Assembly (NCBI GenBank): GCA_017613355.1
Contig: JAGAEA010000045.1
Location: forward strand, 1-41,179
Reading direction: 5' to 3'
From: Clostridia bacterium
GTDB taxonomy: Bacteria > Bacillota > Clostridia > Oscillospirales > CAG-272
DNA: 41,179 nt
Of the stretch, positions 15,880 through 24,842 are shown piece after piece. The position numbers were made by a program, and so were the translations under genes. Under the pieces are notes generated by a model. That model saw only the letters and a list, made by a program, of their open reading frames with translations. It had not been told where the DNA came from and did no database searches. The number at the start of each line of letters is the position of its first letter. Position 1 is the stretch's first letter.

Positions 15880-16145
15880 CCGAACGACATTGACGAAGAA
15901 CCCGCGAACGGAACGGCTTCCAGAGAGCGCGAAAAGGTGAGAGCGCGCAGCCGAAACGATCGCCCGAGGGCATCCCTTCCGAGTCGGTCTGCCGAACGCG
16001 AGAGCCGGTAAGCAGATCCGTGCGACCGCGTTAAGGTCAACGATCAAGGTGCGTCGCGCAAGAGCGGCGAACATGAGTGGTACCGCGGTCACATTCAACC
16101 GTCTCATGGGCTTCCTTTTGGGAGCCGTGAGACGGTTTTTCGTTA
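15880..16145 (+). promoter_or_regulatory. T-box leader of ileS
   Basis: A ~270-nt leader with the T-box core TGGTACCGCGG (16078-16088). It is followed by a terminator stem CCGTCTCA/TGAGACGG (16099-16106/16128-16135) and a T-run. Stem I features include AGAGAGCGCG and the pairing GAGAGCGCGC. A candidate isoleucine specifier ATC is at 15972-15974, uncertain because I could not fold the whole leader. Uncharged tRNA-Ile should stabilise the antiterminator and allow ileS expression, as in the family generally. Confidence 0.9.
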
Positions 16146-16186
16146 TAACAGGAAAAACGATATTCACATATAAAGAGGAGAAAACC

Positions 16187-18985
16187 ATGGCAAAGGACTA
16201 CACAAGCACACTCAATCTGCCAACCACGGAGTTTCCCATGCGGGCGAACCTGCCGCAAAGAGAACCCGAAATGCTCAAATATTGGGAAGAGAACGATCTC
16301 TATCGTCTCCTGCAAGAAGACGGAGAGGGCAAACCGCTCTTCAATATTCACGACGGTCCCCCGTTTTCCAACGGGAATATCCACATGGGAACCGCCATGA
16401 ACAAGATCCTCAAAGATTTCATCAACAAATCCAAGAAGATGAGCGGTTATCATGTGCCGTATACACCGGGTTGGGACAACCACGGAATGCCCATCGAATC
16501 CGCAATCATCAAGCAGAATAAGCTCGACCGCAAAAAAATGTCCATTCCCGAGTTCCGCAATGCCTGCCATCGGTTCGCGCAGGATTTCGTGAACAAGCAA
16601 ATGGATCAGTTCAAACGGTTGGGCGTCACCGCCGATTGGGAGCATCCCTATCTGACCATGAACCCCGCTTTTGAAGCAAAAGAGATCAAGGTGTTCGGCG
16701 AAATGTACCGTCGGGGGTATATCTATAAGGGCATGAAACCCGTTTACTGGTGCCCTCACGACGAAACCGCGTTGGCGGAAGCGGAGATCGAATATAAGAC
16801 CGATCCCTGCACGTCGATCTACGTGAAATTCCGCGTCAAGGACGACGCGGGCAAGCTTGCGGGCGTGACCGATCTTGCAAGCACCTATTTCGTAATCTGG
16901 ACGACCACCACGTGGACGCTCCCGGGCAACCAAGCCATTGCACTCAACCCCACGGAGCCGTATATCCTCGCGCGCGCGGAAAACGGCGAGACCTACATCC
17001 TCGCCGAGGCGCTTGCCGCAAAGACCATGCTCGCGGCGGGTTTTTCCTCCTATGAAACGCTTGCAACGTTCCAAGGCAGAGACTTTGAGTATATGACCGC
17101 TCGGCACCCGTTCCTCGACCGTGACAGCCTCGTGGTCGTTGCGGATTACGTGACCATGGATAGCGGCACGGGCTGTGTTCACACAGCGGGCGGTTTCGGC
17201 GCGGATGACAACGTGACCTGCCGTCGCTACGGTCTGCCGCCGCTCGTTCCCGTGGACGATCGCGGGTATCAGACCGCCGAAGCGGGCAAGTTTGCGGGAC
17301 TTCGCTATGACGAATCCAACGGAGCGATCCTTGCCGACCTCAAAGAGACGGGCGCGCTGTTCGCATCCGAGGAGTTGCAGCATGAATATCCGCATTGCTG
17401 GCGGTGCAAGAACCCCATCATCTTCCGCGCCACGCCGCAGTGGTTCTGCTCGGTGGAAGCGTTCAAGGACGACGCGGTCAAAGCCGCCGACGCCGTTCAA
17501 TGGCTTCCCGAATGGGGCGGAGAACGCATGAAGCAAATGATCCGCGAGCGCGCCGACTGGTGCATTTCCCGTCAGCGCCATTGGGGACTTCCCATTCCCG
17601 TTTTCTATTGCGAGGATTGCAAAAAGCCGATCGTGACCGACGAAACGATCAATGCCGTTTCGGATGCTTTCGCCGCGAGCGGATCCAACATCTGGTACGA
17701 AAAAGACGCGAAAGAGCTGTTGCCTTCCGGCTTCGTTTGCCCGCATTGCGGCGGCAAGTCCTTCTTTAAGGAAACCGACACGCTCGACGGTTGGTTCGAT
17801 TCGGGTTCTTCACATTTCGCCGCGCGCGAGAACGGCGATGACGCCGACCCCGCCGACATCTATCTTGAAGGCGCCGACCAGTATCGCGGTTGGTTCCAGT
17901 CCTCGCTCCTGACCTCGGTCGGCGCGGGAAAATACGCCCGTGCGCCGTATAAGACCGTTTTGACCCACGGTTGGGTCGTGGACGGCGAGGGCAAGGCGAT
18001 GCACAAGTCGCTCGGCAATTCGGTTCTCCCGTCCGACGTCATTCCCAAGTACGGCGCCGAGTTGGTTCGTTTGTGGGTCGCGTCGTCGGATTACCGCGTG
18101 GACGTTCGCGTGTCGGATCCTATCTTCCGTCAGCTTTCGGACGCCTACCGTAAGATCCGCAATACCGCGCGCATCCTGATCGCCGACCTGAACGACTTTA
18201 ACCCCGATACCGATCAACTTCCGTTCGCGTCGCTTCCCGAGATCGATCGTTGGATCATCTCGCGCATGAACGACCTGACGGCTACCGTTCGACGTGCGTA
18301 TGACGACTACGAATTCCACATCATTTACCACGAAGTCGGCAATTTCTGCACGAACGATCTTTCCAAGCTCTATGTGGACATTACCAAAGACCGCGTTTAC
18401 GTGGAAAAGGCGAACAGCAAGGAACGCCGTGCCGCACAAACGGCTATGTATTTCGTGCTTTCGGGGCTCACGCGCCTGCTTGCTCCCATCCTTTCGTTTA
18501 CCGCCGAGGAAATGTGGCAGGCGATCCCGCACCGCGCGGCGGACAAGACGAAGAGCGTCTTTCTCAACGATATGCCCGCTTATGACGAAGCGTTGGCTTT
18601 TTCGGATGTCCGCGGGCGTTGGGATCGGTTGTTTGAAATGCGCGACGACGTGATGAAAGCTTTGGAATTGGCGCGCGCCGAAAAGCTGGTGGGCAAATCC
18701 TTGGAGGCAAAAGTCACGCTTTACAGCGAGGATGCGGAACTGTTGAAATTCCTCTCCGCGTTTGGCAAAGAACTCGAAACGGTGTTCATCGTTTCGGGCG
18801 TGGCACTCAAAGAGGGCAAAGCACCCGAGGGGGCGCACACCGAAGGAACGTTCCCCATCGGCGTACTTGTGGAAGGCGCGGACGGTTGCAAATGCGACCG
18901 TTGCTGGATGTTCTCGATCGACGGCAAACACACCGAGGACGGCGGCTTCCTCTGCGAGCGCTGCCGCAGGATCCTGGAAGAATGA
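16187..18985 (+). CDS. ileS: Isoleucyl-tRNA synthetase
   Basis: Charges tRNA-Ile with isoleucine. 932 residues, normal for the bacterial type. HMGT (66-69) is the HIGH motif, within DGPPFSNGNIHMGTA. The KMSKS-type motif is KAMHKSLGN (from 603). The C-terminal zinc-binding region CKCDRCW..CERCRR is intact. The ATG at 16187 follows AAAGAGGAG. Earlier in-frame codons back to 16049 lie inside the T-box terminator and are excluded. Regulated by the T-box immediately upstream. lspA follows 94 nt downstream. Confidence 0.97.
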   Translation: MAKDYTSTLNLPTTEFPMRANLPQREPEMLKYWEENDLYRLLQEDGEGKPLFNIHDGPPFSNGNIHMGTAMNKILKDFINKSKKMSGYHVPYTPGWDNHGMPIESAIIKQNKLDRKKMSIPEFRNACHRFAQDFVNKQMDQFKRLGVTADWEHPYLTMNPAFEAKEIKVFGEMYRRGYIYKGMKPVYWCPHDETALAEAEIEYKTDPCTSIYVKFRVKDDAGKLAGVTDLASTYFVIWTTTTWTLPGNQAIALNPTEPYILARAENGETYILAEALAAKTMLAAGFSSYETLATFQGRDFEYMTARHPFLDRDSLVVVADYVTMDSGTGCVHTAGGFGADDNVTCRRYGLPPLVPVDDRGYQTAEAGKFAGLRYDESNGAILADLKETGALFASEELQHEYPHCWRCKNPIIFRATPQWFCSVEAFKDDAVKAADAVQWLPEWGGERMKQMIRERADWCISRQRHWGLPIPVFYCEDCKKPIVTDETINAVSDAFAASGSNIWYEKDAKELLPSGFVCPHCGGKSFFKETDTLDGWFDSGSSHFAARENGDDADPADIYLEGADQYRGWFQSSLLTSVGAGKYARAPYKTVLTHGWVVDGEGKAMHKSLGNSVLPSDVIPKYGAELVRLWVASSDYRVDVRVSDPIFRQLSDAYRKIRNTARILIADLNDFNPDTDQLPFASLPEIDRWIISRMNDLTATVRRAYDDYEFHIIYHEVGNFCTNDLSKLYVDITKDRVYVEKANSKERRAAQTAMYFVLSGLTRLLAPILSFTAEEMWQAIPHRAADKTKSVFLNDMPAYDEALAFSDVRGRWDRLFEMRDDVMKALELARAEKLVGKSLEAKVTLYSEDAELLKFLSAFGKELETVFIVSGVALKEGKAPEGAHTEGTFPIGVLVEGADGCKCDRCWMFSIDGKHTEDGGFLCERCRRILEE

Positions 18986-19006
18986 TCGAAAACAAACCGC
19001 CGATAT

Positions 19007-19036
19007 TTGATATTTCAGGGGACATATTTCTATAAT
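19007..19036 (+). promoter_or_regulatory. Possible promoter of lspA-rluD
   Basis: TTGATA (19007-19012) and TATAAT (19031-19036) with an 18-bp spacer in the AT-rich ileS-lspA gap. Transcription from the ileS promoter could also reach lspA. Confidence 0.45.
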
Positions 19037-19079
19037 AATCGGAATTAAAATTGATTTTACTATTGGAAAGGAGAGCGGC

Positions 19080-19628
19080 ATGGCAACGATTTTCATTCTG
19101 GTCGGAGTGGTCGCGGGAGTCGTCGGACTCGACCAACTTACCAAATATCTCGCGCTGACCCATTTGGACGAAGCAACGTCCGTTCCGTGGATCCGCGGGG
19201 TTGTGCATTTTATGCTTGTGCGCAACGAGGGCGCGGCATTCGGAATGTTCAGCGATCACCGATGGGTGTTCATGGTGTTCTCCTCGGTGGCAATCGTGGG
19301 GCTCGGCGTGTATCTTTTCCGCTTCTGCAAAGCCGATATGTGGATTAAGACCGCCTTGGCAATGGTGATCGGCGGCGGCATCGGAAACATGATCGATCGC
19401 GTGGCAATGGGGTCGGTGGTGGATTTCATCGAGCTGCCGTTCCTTTGGCTGCCCGTTCTGAATATGTATTTCCCGAATTTCAACGTTGCCGATTCGTTCG
19501 TCACGGTCGGCGTCGTCATTTTGATCGTCTGCCTCATCCGCCTGCAAGTGCTGGAATGGCGGGCGGCAAAACAGGAGAAGCGGGAAAATCGGGACGGCGG
19601 GGAGAACGACCATGGCAGCGACGCTTGA
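19080..19628 (+). CDS. lspA: Lipoprotein signal peptidase (signal peptidase II)
   Basis: Membrane aspartic protease that cleaves prolipoproteins after lipid addition. 182 residues with about four TM segments. Family motifs are LDQLTKYL (17-24), VRNEGAAFGMF (47-57), GNMIDR with catalytic D106, VVDFIE, and NVADSF with catalytic D138. The C-terminal tail is unusually charged. GGAAAGGAG precedes the ATG. It overlaps the rluD start by 17 nt, the common lspA-rluD pair. A plausible substrate is the lipoprotein encoded at 22457. Confidence 0.96.
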   Translation: MATIFILVGVVAGVVGLDQLTKYLALTHLDEATSVPWIRGVVHFMLVRNEGAAFGMFSDHRWVFMVFSSVAIVGLGVYLFRFCKADMWIKTALAMVIGGGIGNMIDRVAMGSVVDFIELPFLWLPVLNMYFPNFNVADSFVTVGVVILIVCLIRLQVLEWRAAKQEKRENRDGGENDHGSDA

Positions 19629-20607
19629 ACGGGTGCGCGGCGAGACGACCGTGACCGCCGAGATGGTGGGAAAACGGCTGGACGCCCTTGTTTCCGAGCT
19701 TGCGGGAGTTACGCGCTCCGCCGCCGTCCGTTTGATCGAATCGGGTGCCGTCACCTTGGATGGAAAGCCCGCGCAAAAGAACGCGCGACCGACCGTCGGC
19801 GAGTGCCTTTTGTGGGAATTGCCGCCTGCCGAACCGACCGAAGCGATCCCGCAGGACATTTCTTTGGAAATCGTTTATGAAGATGCGGATATTGTCGTGG
19901 TGAACAAATCCGTCGGCATGGTCGTGCATCCCGCGGCGGGGAATCCCGACGGAACGTTGGTCAATGCGCTGCTCTACCATTGCGGCGGCTCGCTTTCCGG
20001 CATCGGCGGCGTGATCCGCCCCGGGATCGTCCATCGGATCGACAAGGACACGAGCGGACTTTTGGTGGTGGCGAAAAACGATGCCGCACACCTCGCGCTT
20101 GCCGAGGAAATCAAGGAACATCGGGTCTCCCGCGTTTATACCGCGATCGCGGTCGGCAATTTCCGCGAGGACGAGGGCACGGTGGACGCGCCGATCGGGC
20201 GTCACCCCACCGATCGCAAGCGAATGGCGGTGATCCGCAACGAACGGGTGCGATCCCGCGAGGCGGTTACGCACTGGCGCGTTCTTGCCCGTGCGGAAGC
20301 GGAAGGAAGCCGTTTTTCTCTGGTTCGCTGTGAGCTGGAAACGGGAAGGACCCACCAGATCCGCGTGCATCTTTCGTCGATCGGGCATCCCCTCCTCGGG
20401 GACGTCGTGTACGGCGGCGGCCGAACGAATTTTGAAATGCATCACCGCGCGCTGATTTCGGGACAATGTTTGCACGCGGGGAAACTGACCCTTACACACC
20501 CGCGAACGGGGGAGCGAATGACCTTTACCGCACCGCCTCCGCAGAACCTGCGGGAAGTGATCCGCATTTTGTTCGGAAATACCGTTGCTTTTGCGGACGA
20601 GACATAA
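19612..20607 (+). CDS. rluD: RluD-family 23S rRNA pseudouridine synthase
   Basis: 331 residues. An S4 RNA-binding domain (GKRLDALVSELAGV, SGAVTLDG; about 22-85) precedes the catalytic domain with HRIDKDTSGLLVVAK, whose first Asp is the nucleophile. GRTHQIRVHLSSIGHPLLGD is the family C-terminal signature. Converts specific uridines of large-subunit rRNA to pseudouridine. The start at 19612 (GGGGAG upstream) lies inside lspA, implying coupled translation. The exact paralogue (RluD or another Rlu member) cannot be fixed by eye. Confidence 0.93.
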   Translation: MAATLERVRGETTVTAEMVGKRLDALVSELAGVTRSAAVRLIESGAVTLDGKPAQKNARPTVGECLLWELPPAEPTEAIPQDISLEIVYEDADIVVVNKSVGMVVHPAAGNPDGTLVNALLYHCGGSLSGIGGVIRPGIVHRIDKDTSGLLVVAKNDAAHLALAEEIKEHRVSRVYTAIAVGNFREDEGTVDAPIGRHPTDRKRMAVIRNERVRSREAVTHWRVLARAEAEGSRFSLVRCELETGRTHQIRVHLSSIGHPLLGDVVYGGGRTNFEMHHRALISGQCLHAGKLTLTHPRTGERMTFTAPPPQNLREVIRILFGNTVAFADET

Positions 20608-20613
20608 AAAAGC

Positions 20614-20642
20614 CCCGTCCGACCGTTTTTCGGTCGGACGGG
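20614..20642. terminator. Bidirectional intrinsic terminator between convergent genes
   Basis: A perfect 12-bp stem (20614-20625/20631-20642) with a T5 loop. On the minus strand it is followed by GCTTTTTT; on the plus strand by ATACTTTTATTT. It serves the exonuclease gene (minus) and rluD (plus). Confidence 0.9.
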
Positions 20643-20652
20643 ATACTTTTAT

Positions 20653-21471
20653 TTATGACGCGGACGGTGTGCCTGTTTGCTCGGATGGCGCGGCGTTGCT
20701 CTGATGATCCGTCCGTGTGTCGTTATTTTGCGTTTGCGTGATGGACGCGGAAGTATTCGGGCGGGTTCCCGAGGAACGCCGTCTCCTGCGGCGCCTGCGG
20801 TGTGTCCCGTTTGCGGGAGATGCCGTGCTTTTCGCAGTCGTTTTGCCGTTTTCGATCTGCTTTTCTTTTTCGTTCGTTTTCGGCTTTTCTTTCGGCGTTT
20901 GGGGAATGGATGGGATCATGCAATCCGAAAATTGCTTGGCGATGTTTTTGGGCGAAATTTTCTTCGTTTGGCAGATCGCGCGGAAGAGGAGCATGGTCGC
21001 GTAGGCGTCGCCGTCGCTGCGGTGTTGGTGATCGGGGATCGTCCCGCTCCATGCTTCCACGCAGTTTGAAAGTCCGTGTACCTCCCTGTGGTCGGGAAAT
21101 TTCTTGCAAAGCCGCTCCATGTCGAGGCATCGGAAAACGAGCGGTTTCAGTTGATACCGTTCGCAGTCGCGGAACAGCGCGGCGGTGTCGTTTCCAACGG
21201 CGAACCCGACCACGAGATCGGCGCGGCAGAGCAGTTTTTTCAGCCTTTTGTAGTAGGCGGGGAAGGTGGACGCTTCCTTCACCGTGTCCATCGGATAGGC
21301 GAGGATGTTTTTGCGCACGTAATCGTTGAATTTGCATTCGGGGTTCATCAGAATATCGGTTTGCGGTTGGGTAAGTTTGAACTTTGCGTTGGTTTGAACA
21401 TACCCGAATGAATAGATCGACCCGGGAATTTTCCCGTTTGCGAACTCCATGTCGAAAAAAAGGATTTTCAT
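20653..21471 (-). CDS. DEDD-family 3'-5' exonuclease-like protein with basic C-terminal tail
   Basis: 272 residues. N-terminal RNase H-like exonuclease fold: FFDMEF gives the Asp/Glu pair (D7, E9), GFAVGNDTAAL supplies the second motif, and HRSDGDAYATMLLF the third, of DEDDh type. The domain ends at about residue 185. The remaining 85 residues are low-complexity with Lys/Glu, then a run of eight Arg, then Thr/Asn/Ser/Gln. That tail probably binds nucleic acid non-specifically. Substrate unknown. A weak AAAGG lies upstream of the ATG. Monocistronic, with a shared terminator at 20614. Confidence 0.75.
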   Translation of the reverse strand: MKILFFDMEFANGKIPGSIYSFGYVQTNAKFKLTQPQTDILMNPECKFNDYVRKNILAYPMDTVKEASTFPAYYKRLKKLLCRADLVVGFAVGNDTAALFRDCERYQLKPLVFRCLDMERLCKKFPDHREVHGLSNCVEAWSGTIPDHQHRSDGDAYATMLLFRAICQTKKISPKNIAKQFSDCMIPSIPQTPKEKPKTNEKEKQIENGKTTAKSTASPANGTHRRRRRRRRSSGTRPNTSASITQTQNNDTRTDHQSNAAPSEQTGTPSAS

Positions 21472-21576
21472 AAATCGGGGGTGTGCCTTTCTTTTTTCAA
21501 TCTCTGTCTATTTTATCATAAAATGTTCCGCGGTTCAAGACATATTTGCGAAAAAAGAAAAAAATTGAGAAAGCTA

Positions 21577-21605
21577 TTTACAAATCCCCGCCGATGGATT
21601 ATAAT
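21577..21605 (+). promoter_or_regulatory. Promoter of the DeoR-type regulator
   Basis: TTTACA (21577-21582), 17-bp spacer, TATAAT (21600-21605). Confidence 0.75.
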
Positions 21606-21619
21606 AAAAAGAGCAATAA

Positions 21620-21635
21620 TGCGCACCATTGCGCA
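21620..21635 (+). promoter_or_regulatory. Twin TGCGCA palindromes, possible autoregulatory operator
   Basis: TGCGCA occurs at 21620-21625 and 21630-21635, centres 10 bp apart (same DNA face), between the -10 and the start codon. Each copy is self-palindromic. The link to the regulator is inference from position. Confidence 0.4.
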
Positions 21636-21652
21636 AAAATGGAGGTCGCGGT

Positions 21653-22405
21653 ATGTATAAATGTGAGCGCGAGGACGAAATTCTGGCTCTTCTGAACAAC
21701 ACGGAATATGCCACGGTGGAATATCTTTCCCGAAAAATGAACATCAGTCCTTCCAGCATTCGGCGTGATTTGAAAAACTTGGAAGAGCGCGGGCTGGTCA
21801 AGCGCAGTTACGGCGGGGTCAAGATCGCCGAATCGAGCGGAAGGCGGATCCCGTTCGATCTGCGCAGTCACGAGAACAGCATGCAGAAAAAGCAGATCGC
21901 GAAAGCGGCGGCGAGTCTTGTCAACGAAGGGGACGTGGTGTTCCTCGACGGTTCGAGCAGCGCCTATTTCGTGGCGGAACTGCTCCCGTCGATCAGCGGC
22001 GTAACGGTCATCACGAACAACCTCGACGCGTTGAGCTGGCTTTCCAATTATGACGTGAAGGCGTATAGCACGGGGGGGATCATTTCTCCGGAAAACCGCT
22101 CCGTGCTGGTTGGCGGCTATGCGCTGGACTTTTTGCGGAATTTACGCGCGGATATTGTCATGATCTCGGCGCAGGCGGTCTCCTCGGACGGAAATTTTTA
22201 CGATTGCTACGCCGAGGAAGTTGCCGTTCGGAACGTGATGCTGGCGAACGCCCGCCGGCGGGTCCTGCTTTGCGACGGCAGTAAACTCGGAAAAACGTCC
22301 ACCTTTTATCAAGGAAACGTCAGTCAGTTGGATTATGTGGTCAGCGAGCGTGACCTTTCCGCCTTTTTCGATGACCCGACCCCGAAAAAATACATCACGG
22401 CATAA
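21653..22405 (+). CDS. DeoR/GlpR-family transcriptional regulator
   Basis: 250 residues. N-terminal helix-turn-helix about 1-57 (YKCEREDEILALL, then MNISPSSIRRDLKNLEERG) and the DeoR family follow-on KRSYGGV. The effector domain carries FLDGSSSAYFVAELL, TNNLDALSWL and LCDGSKLGKTSTF, as in sugar-phosphate-sensing DeoRC domains. The ATG at 21653 has GGAGG at 21641-21645. The genes beside it are convergent, so its target is not obvious; galT lies about 0.8 kb downstream and is one candidate. It could also act only on itself. Confidence 0.92.
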   Translation: MYKCEREDEILALLNNTEYATVEYLSRKMNISPSSIRRDLKNLEERGLVKRSYGGVKIAESSGRRIPFDLRSHENSMQKKQIAKAAASLVNEGDVVFLDGSSSAYFVAELLPSISGVTVITNNLDALSWLSNYDVKAYSTGGIISPENRSVLVGGYALDFLRNLRADIVMISAQAVSSDGNFYDCYAEEVAVRNVMLANARRRVLLCDGSKLGKTSTFYQGNVSQLDYVVSERDLSAFFDDPTPKKYITA

Positions 22406-22407
22406 AG

Positions 22408-22446
22408 AAAACGAGCGGCAAACCCCGTCGGTTTGCCGCTCGTTTT
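22408..22446. terminator. Bidirectional terminator between convergent genes
   Basis: A perfect 17-bp stem (22408-22424/22430-22446) with a CCGTC loop, flanked by A4 and T4. It serves both the regulator (plus) and the lipoprotein gene (minus). Confidence 0.9.
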
Positions 22447-22456
22447 CAGAGCTTTC

Positions 22457-22972
22457 TTATTTCAATGTTATTCTTAACAAATAATCATATGCGCGGTCGG
22501 AAAACGCCTTTTCTTTTTCGCCGAAGTGGATGTGCTTTAATTCTATGGTTGCTTCTTCGTTTGACGGCACACGGAAAACAAATTTTTGGATGGCGGCGGA
22601 GCTACCCTCTTTCATTTCGATGCCTTTCATATCTGTCTCGTATAATTCATACTTTTTGAGAACAAATCCATCATTGCTTTCCGAGGCAGACCATTCGGTG
22701 AGTGCGCCAATCACAGGCAGCAAAATTTCCAATTGCTCGGAGTCGGATTCAAGCGATATCTCGCTTTCGCCGCTGTTCCCGCGCAAAACTTTATCATAGT
22801 CATCGAGTGTATAAGTCTTTCCGTTGATCAGCACGATGTTTTCCTTGGGATAACCGTCTTTTCCGACAGGAAATTTTTTCATGTCGTGATTTTCGCCGCA
22901 ACTTGCCAACAGCAGCATCGGCACCAATAGTATCAGCATTAAAATTTTCTTGTTTTTGACCATGAACCTCAT
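22457..22972 (-). CDS. Small lipoprotein of unknown function
   Basis: 171 residues. MRFMVKNKKILMLILLVPML then LLASCGE gives a type II signal peptide with lipobox LASC (lipidated Cys25). The mature part starts Gly/Glu/Asn and holds a LINGKTYTLDDYDKVL stretch, then mostly beta-prone sequence. No family recognised. The ATG at 22972 has GGAGA just upstream and a promoter at 22997-23025. A longer reading to 23119 would run through that promoter and is excluded. Low Lys/Arg bias of codons and a moderate GC drop relative to neighbours. Anchored to the outer face of the membrane. Confidence 0.8.
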   Translation of the reverse strand: MRFMVKNKKILMLILLVPMLLLASCGENHDMKKFPVGKDGYPKENIVLINGKTYTLDDYDKVLRGNSGESEISLESDSEQLEILLPVIGALTEWSASESNDGFVLKKYELYETDMKGIEMKEGSSAAIQKFVFRVPSNEEATIELKHIHFGEKEKAFSDRAYDYLLRITLK

Positions 22973-22996
22973 AATATCTCCTTTCTCCTTTTTTGT

Positions 22997-23025
22997 AGTA
23001 TAACATAAATTTTTATATTTGTCAA
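22997..23025 (-). promoter_or_regulatory. Promoter of the lipoprotein gene
   Basis: On the minus strand: TTGACA (23025-23020), 17-bp spacer, TATACT (23002-22997), with an extended -10 TG. Confidence 0.85.
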
Positions 23026-23112
23026 CAATACGATGTTCCGCCATTTTTCCGGCGCGTGTGCGGAAAACACGAAATTTTTTTCCGAAAGGGGAGGATTGAC
23101 GCGCGTTTTTGC

Positions 23113-23141
23113 TTGACAAGCTTTTTCAATAATGATATAAT
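23113..23141 (+). promoter_or_regulatory. Promoter of galT
   Basis: TTGACA (23113-23118), 17-bp spacer, TATAAT (23136-23141), extended -10 TG at 23133-23134. The short leader leaves about 25 nt to the ATG. Confidence 0.85.
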
Positions 23142-23170
23142 AAAATTACTACTACATATGGAGCCGTGCT

Positions 23171-24676
23171 ATGACCACTCAAAACATTTGTAATTCCATT
23201 CGAGATCTGATCGAATATGCCGTTCGGAAAGGGTTGGCGGAAGAGAGCGACCGCGTCTATCTGACCAACCGCGTCATGGGGGAGCTGAAAATCGGCGCTT
23301 TTGAGCCGGAAAGCGAACCCGCGGAGCAGATTCCCGCGCTCGAAACCATTCTTTCGTCGCTTTGCGACTACGCCGCCGAACAGGGGATCATTCCCGACAA
23401 CAGCGTGACCCAACGCGACCTTTTCGACACGAAACTCATGGGCATTTTGACTCCGCGCCCCTCGCAGGTGATCGCGGAGTTCGTCGATCTCTATTGCGAG
23501 TCCCCGCGGAAGGCGACCGACTATTTCTACCGCCTTTCCTGCGATTCGGACTACATCCGCACCTATCGCGTCAAGCGCGATCTCAAATGGAAATACACGG
23601 GCAAATACGGCGAACTTGACATCACAATCAACCTTTCCAAGCCCGAAAAGGATCCGAAAGCCATTGCCGCCGCGAAGCTGCAAAAGGCGTCGGGTTACCC
23701 GAAGTGCGCGCTCTGCCGCGAGAACGAGGGATTTGCGGGAAGCCTGACGCAGGCGGCACGCGAATCGCATCGGCTCATCCCGATCACGATGGACGGCAAT
23801 CCGTGGTTTTTACAGTATTCTCCCTACGTCTATTATAACGAGCATTGCATTGCGCTTTCCGCAGAGCATACGCCGATGAAAGTCGATCGGAGTACCTTTG
23901 TCAAGCTCCTCGATTTCGTCACGCTGTTCCCGCATTATTTCCTCGGTTCCAATGCCGATCTGCCGATCGTGGGCGGCTCGATTTTAACGCACGACCACAT
24001 GCAGGGCGGTCGCTATACATTTGCCATGGAACGCGCGCCGATCGAGCACCCGCTGACTTTCCGAGACTTCCCGAACGTGCGCGCGGGGATCGTACATTGG
24101 CCCATGTCGGTCATTCGGCTCACGTCATCCGACCGCGAAGCGCTCACCGAGCTTGCCGACCGCATCCTGCGAGCATGGAGAGGCTATACCGATCCCGACG
24201 CCATGGTTTTCGCCGAGACCGACGGAGAACCGCACAACACCGTCACGCCCATCGCGCGCCGCCGCGGCGAGGATTACGAGCTTGATCTCGTTCTGCGGAA
24301 CAACCTGACCACGCCCGAGCATCCCCTGGGGCTTTACCATCCGCACGCGGATAAACACAACATCAAAAAGGAAAATATCGGATTGATCGAGGTCATGGGA
24401 TTGGCGGTCCTGCCCGCACGGCTCAAAAAGGAAATGTCGATGCTCGAAACCGCACTCGCGGAAGGACGTGACATCGGCGCGGACGAGACGATCGCCAAGC
24501 ACAAGGCATGGGTGGACGGTTTCCGCGATCAATACGACATGACGGCGGAAAATATCCCCGACATCCTGCGGCGCGAGATCGGACGAACCTTTGAAGGCGT
24601 GTTGGAAGACGCGGGCATTTACCCTTGCACCGAAGCGGGCAGAGCGGCATTTCTGCGGTTTATCGAAGCCGTTTGA
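23171..24676 (+). CDS. galT: Class 2 UDP-glucose-hexose-1-phosphate uridylyltransferase
   Basis: Leloir pathway enzyme exchanging UMP between UDP-glucose and galactose-1-phosphate. 501 residues, the length of the Firmicute class 2 GalT rather than the ~350-residue class 1 enzyme. Motifs: YFYRLSCDSDYIRTYR in the N-terminal third, SPYVYYNEHCIALS in the middle, and GGSILTHDHMQGGRYTF, the HxHxQG-type active site variant. Also NNLTTPEHPLGLYHPH near the C-terminus. Weak GGAG 8 nt before the ATG. galK and galE are not beside it in this window. A strong promoter of its own suggests a single-gene unit. Confidence 0.93.
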   Translation: MTTQNICNSIRDLIEYAVRKGLAEESDRVYLTNRVMGELKIGAFEPESEPAEQIPALETILSSLCDYAAEQGIIPDNSVTQRDLFDTKLMGILTPRPSQVIAEFVDLYCESPRKATDYFYRLSCDSDYIRTYRVKRDLKWKYTGKYGELDITINLSKPEKDPKAIAAAKLQKASGYPKCALCRENEGFAGSLTQAARESHRLIPITMDGNPWFLQYSPYVYYNEHCIALSAEHTPMKVDRSTFVKLLDFVTLFPHYFLGSNADLPIVGGSILTHDHMQGGRYTFAMERAPIEHPLTFRDFPNVRAGIVHWPMSVIRLTSSDREALTELADRILRAWRGYTDPDAMVFAETDGEPHNTVTPIARRRGEDYELDLVLRNNLTTPEHPLGLYHPHADKHNIKKENIGLIEVMGLAVLPARLKKEMSMLETALAEGRDIGADETIAKHKAWVDGFRDQYDMTAENIPDILRREIGRTFEGVLEDAGIYPCTEAGRAAFLRFIEAV

Positions 24677-24842
24677 AAACCGCGATTTTCTCGATTTTTT
24701 CCATTTGAATATTAAAGGATAATGTAAAAGGAGGCAAAGGTAGTGATTGAGATAAAAAAATAATGTATTATGGACGGTCATATCCAATGTCTCAACATGA
24801 TTGGTGGTTTTGCGATATATAAATTATTATTAGAGGAATATG

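Noticed and set aside
16049..16186. Extended N-terminus of ileS
   Set aside because: In frame but inside the T-box terminator; AAAGAGGAG places the start at 16187.
16037..17746. 569-codon minus-strand frame over ileS and its T-box
   Set aside because: Antisense to ileS, and it would also run through the T-box leader.
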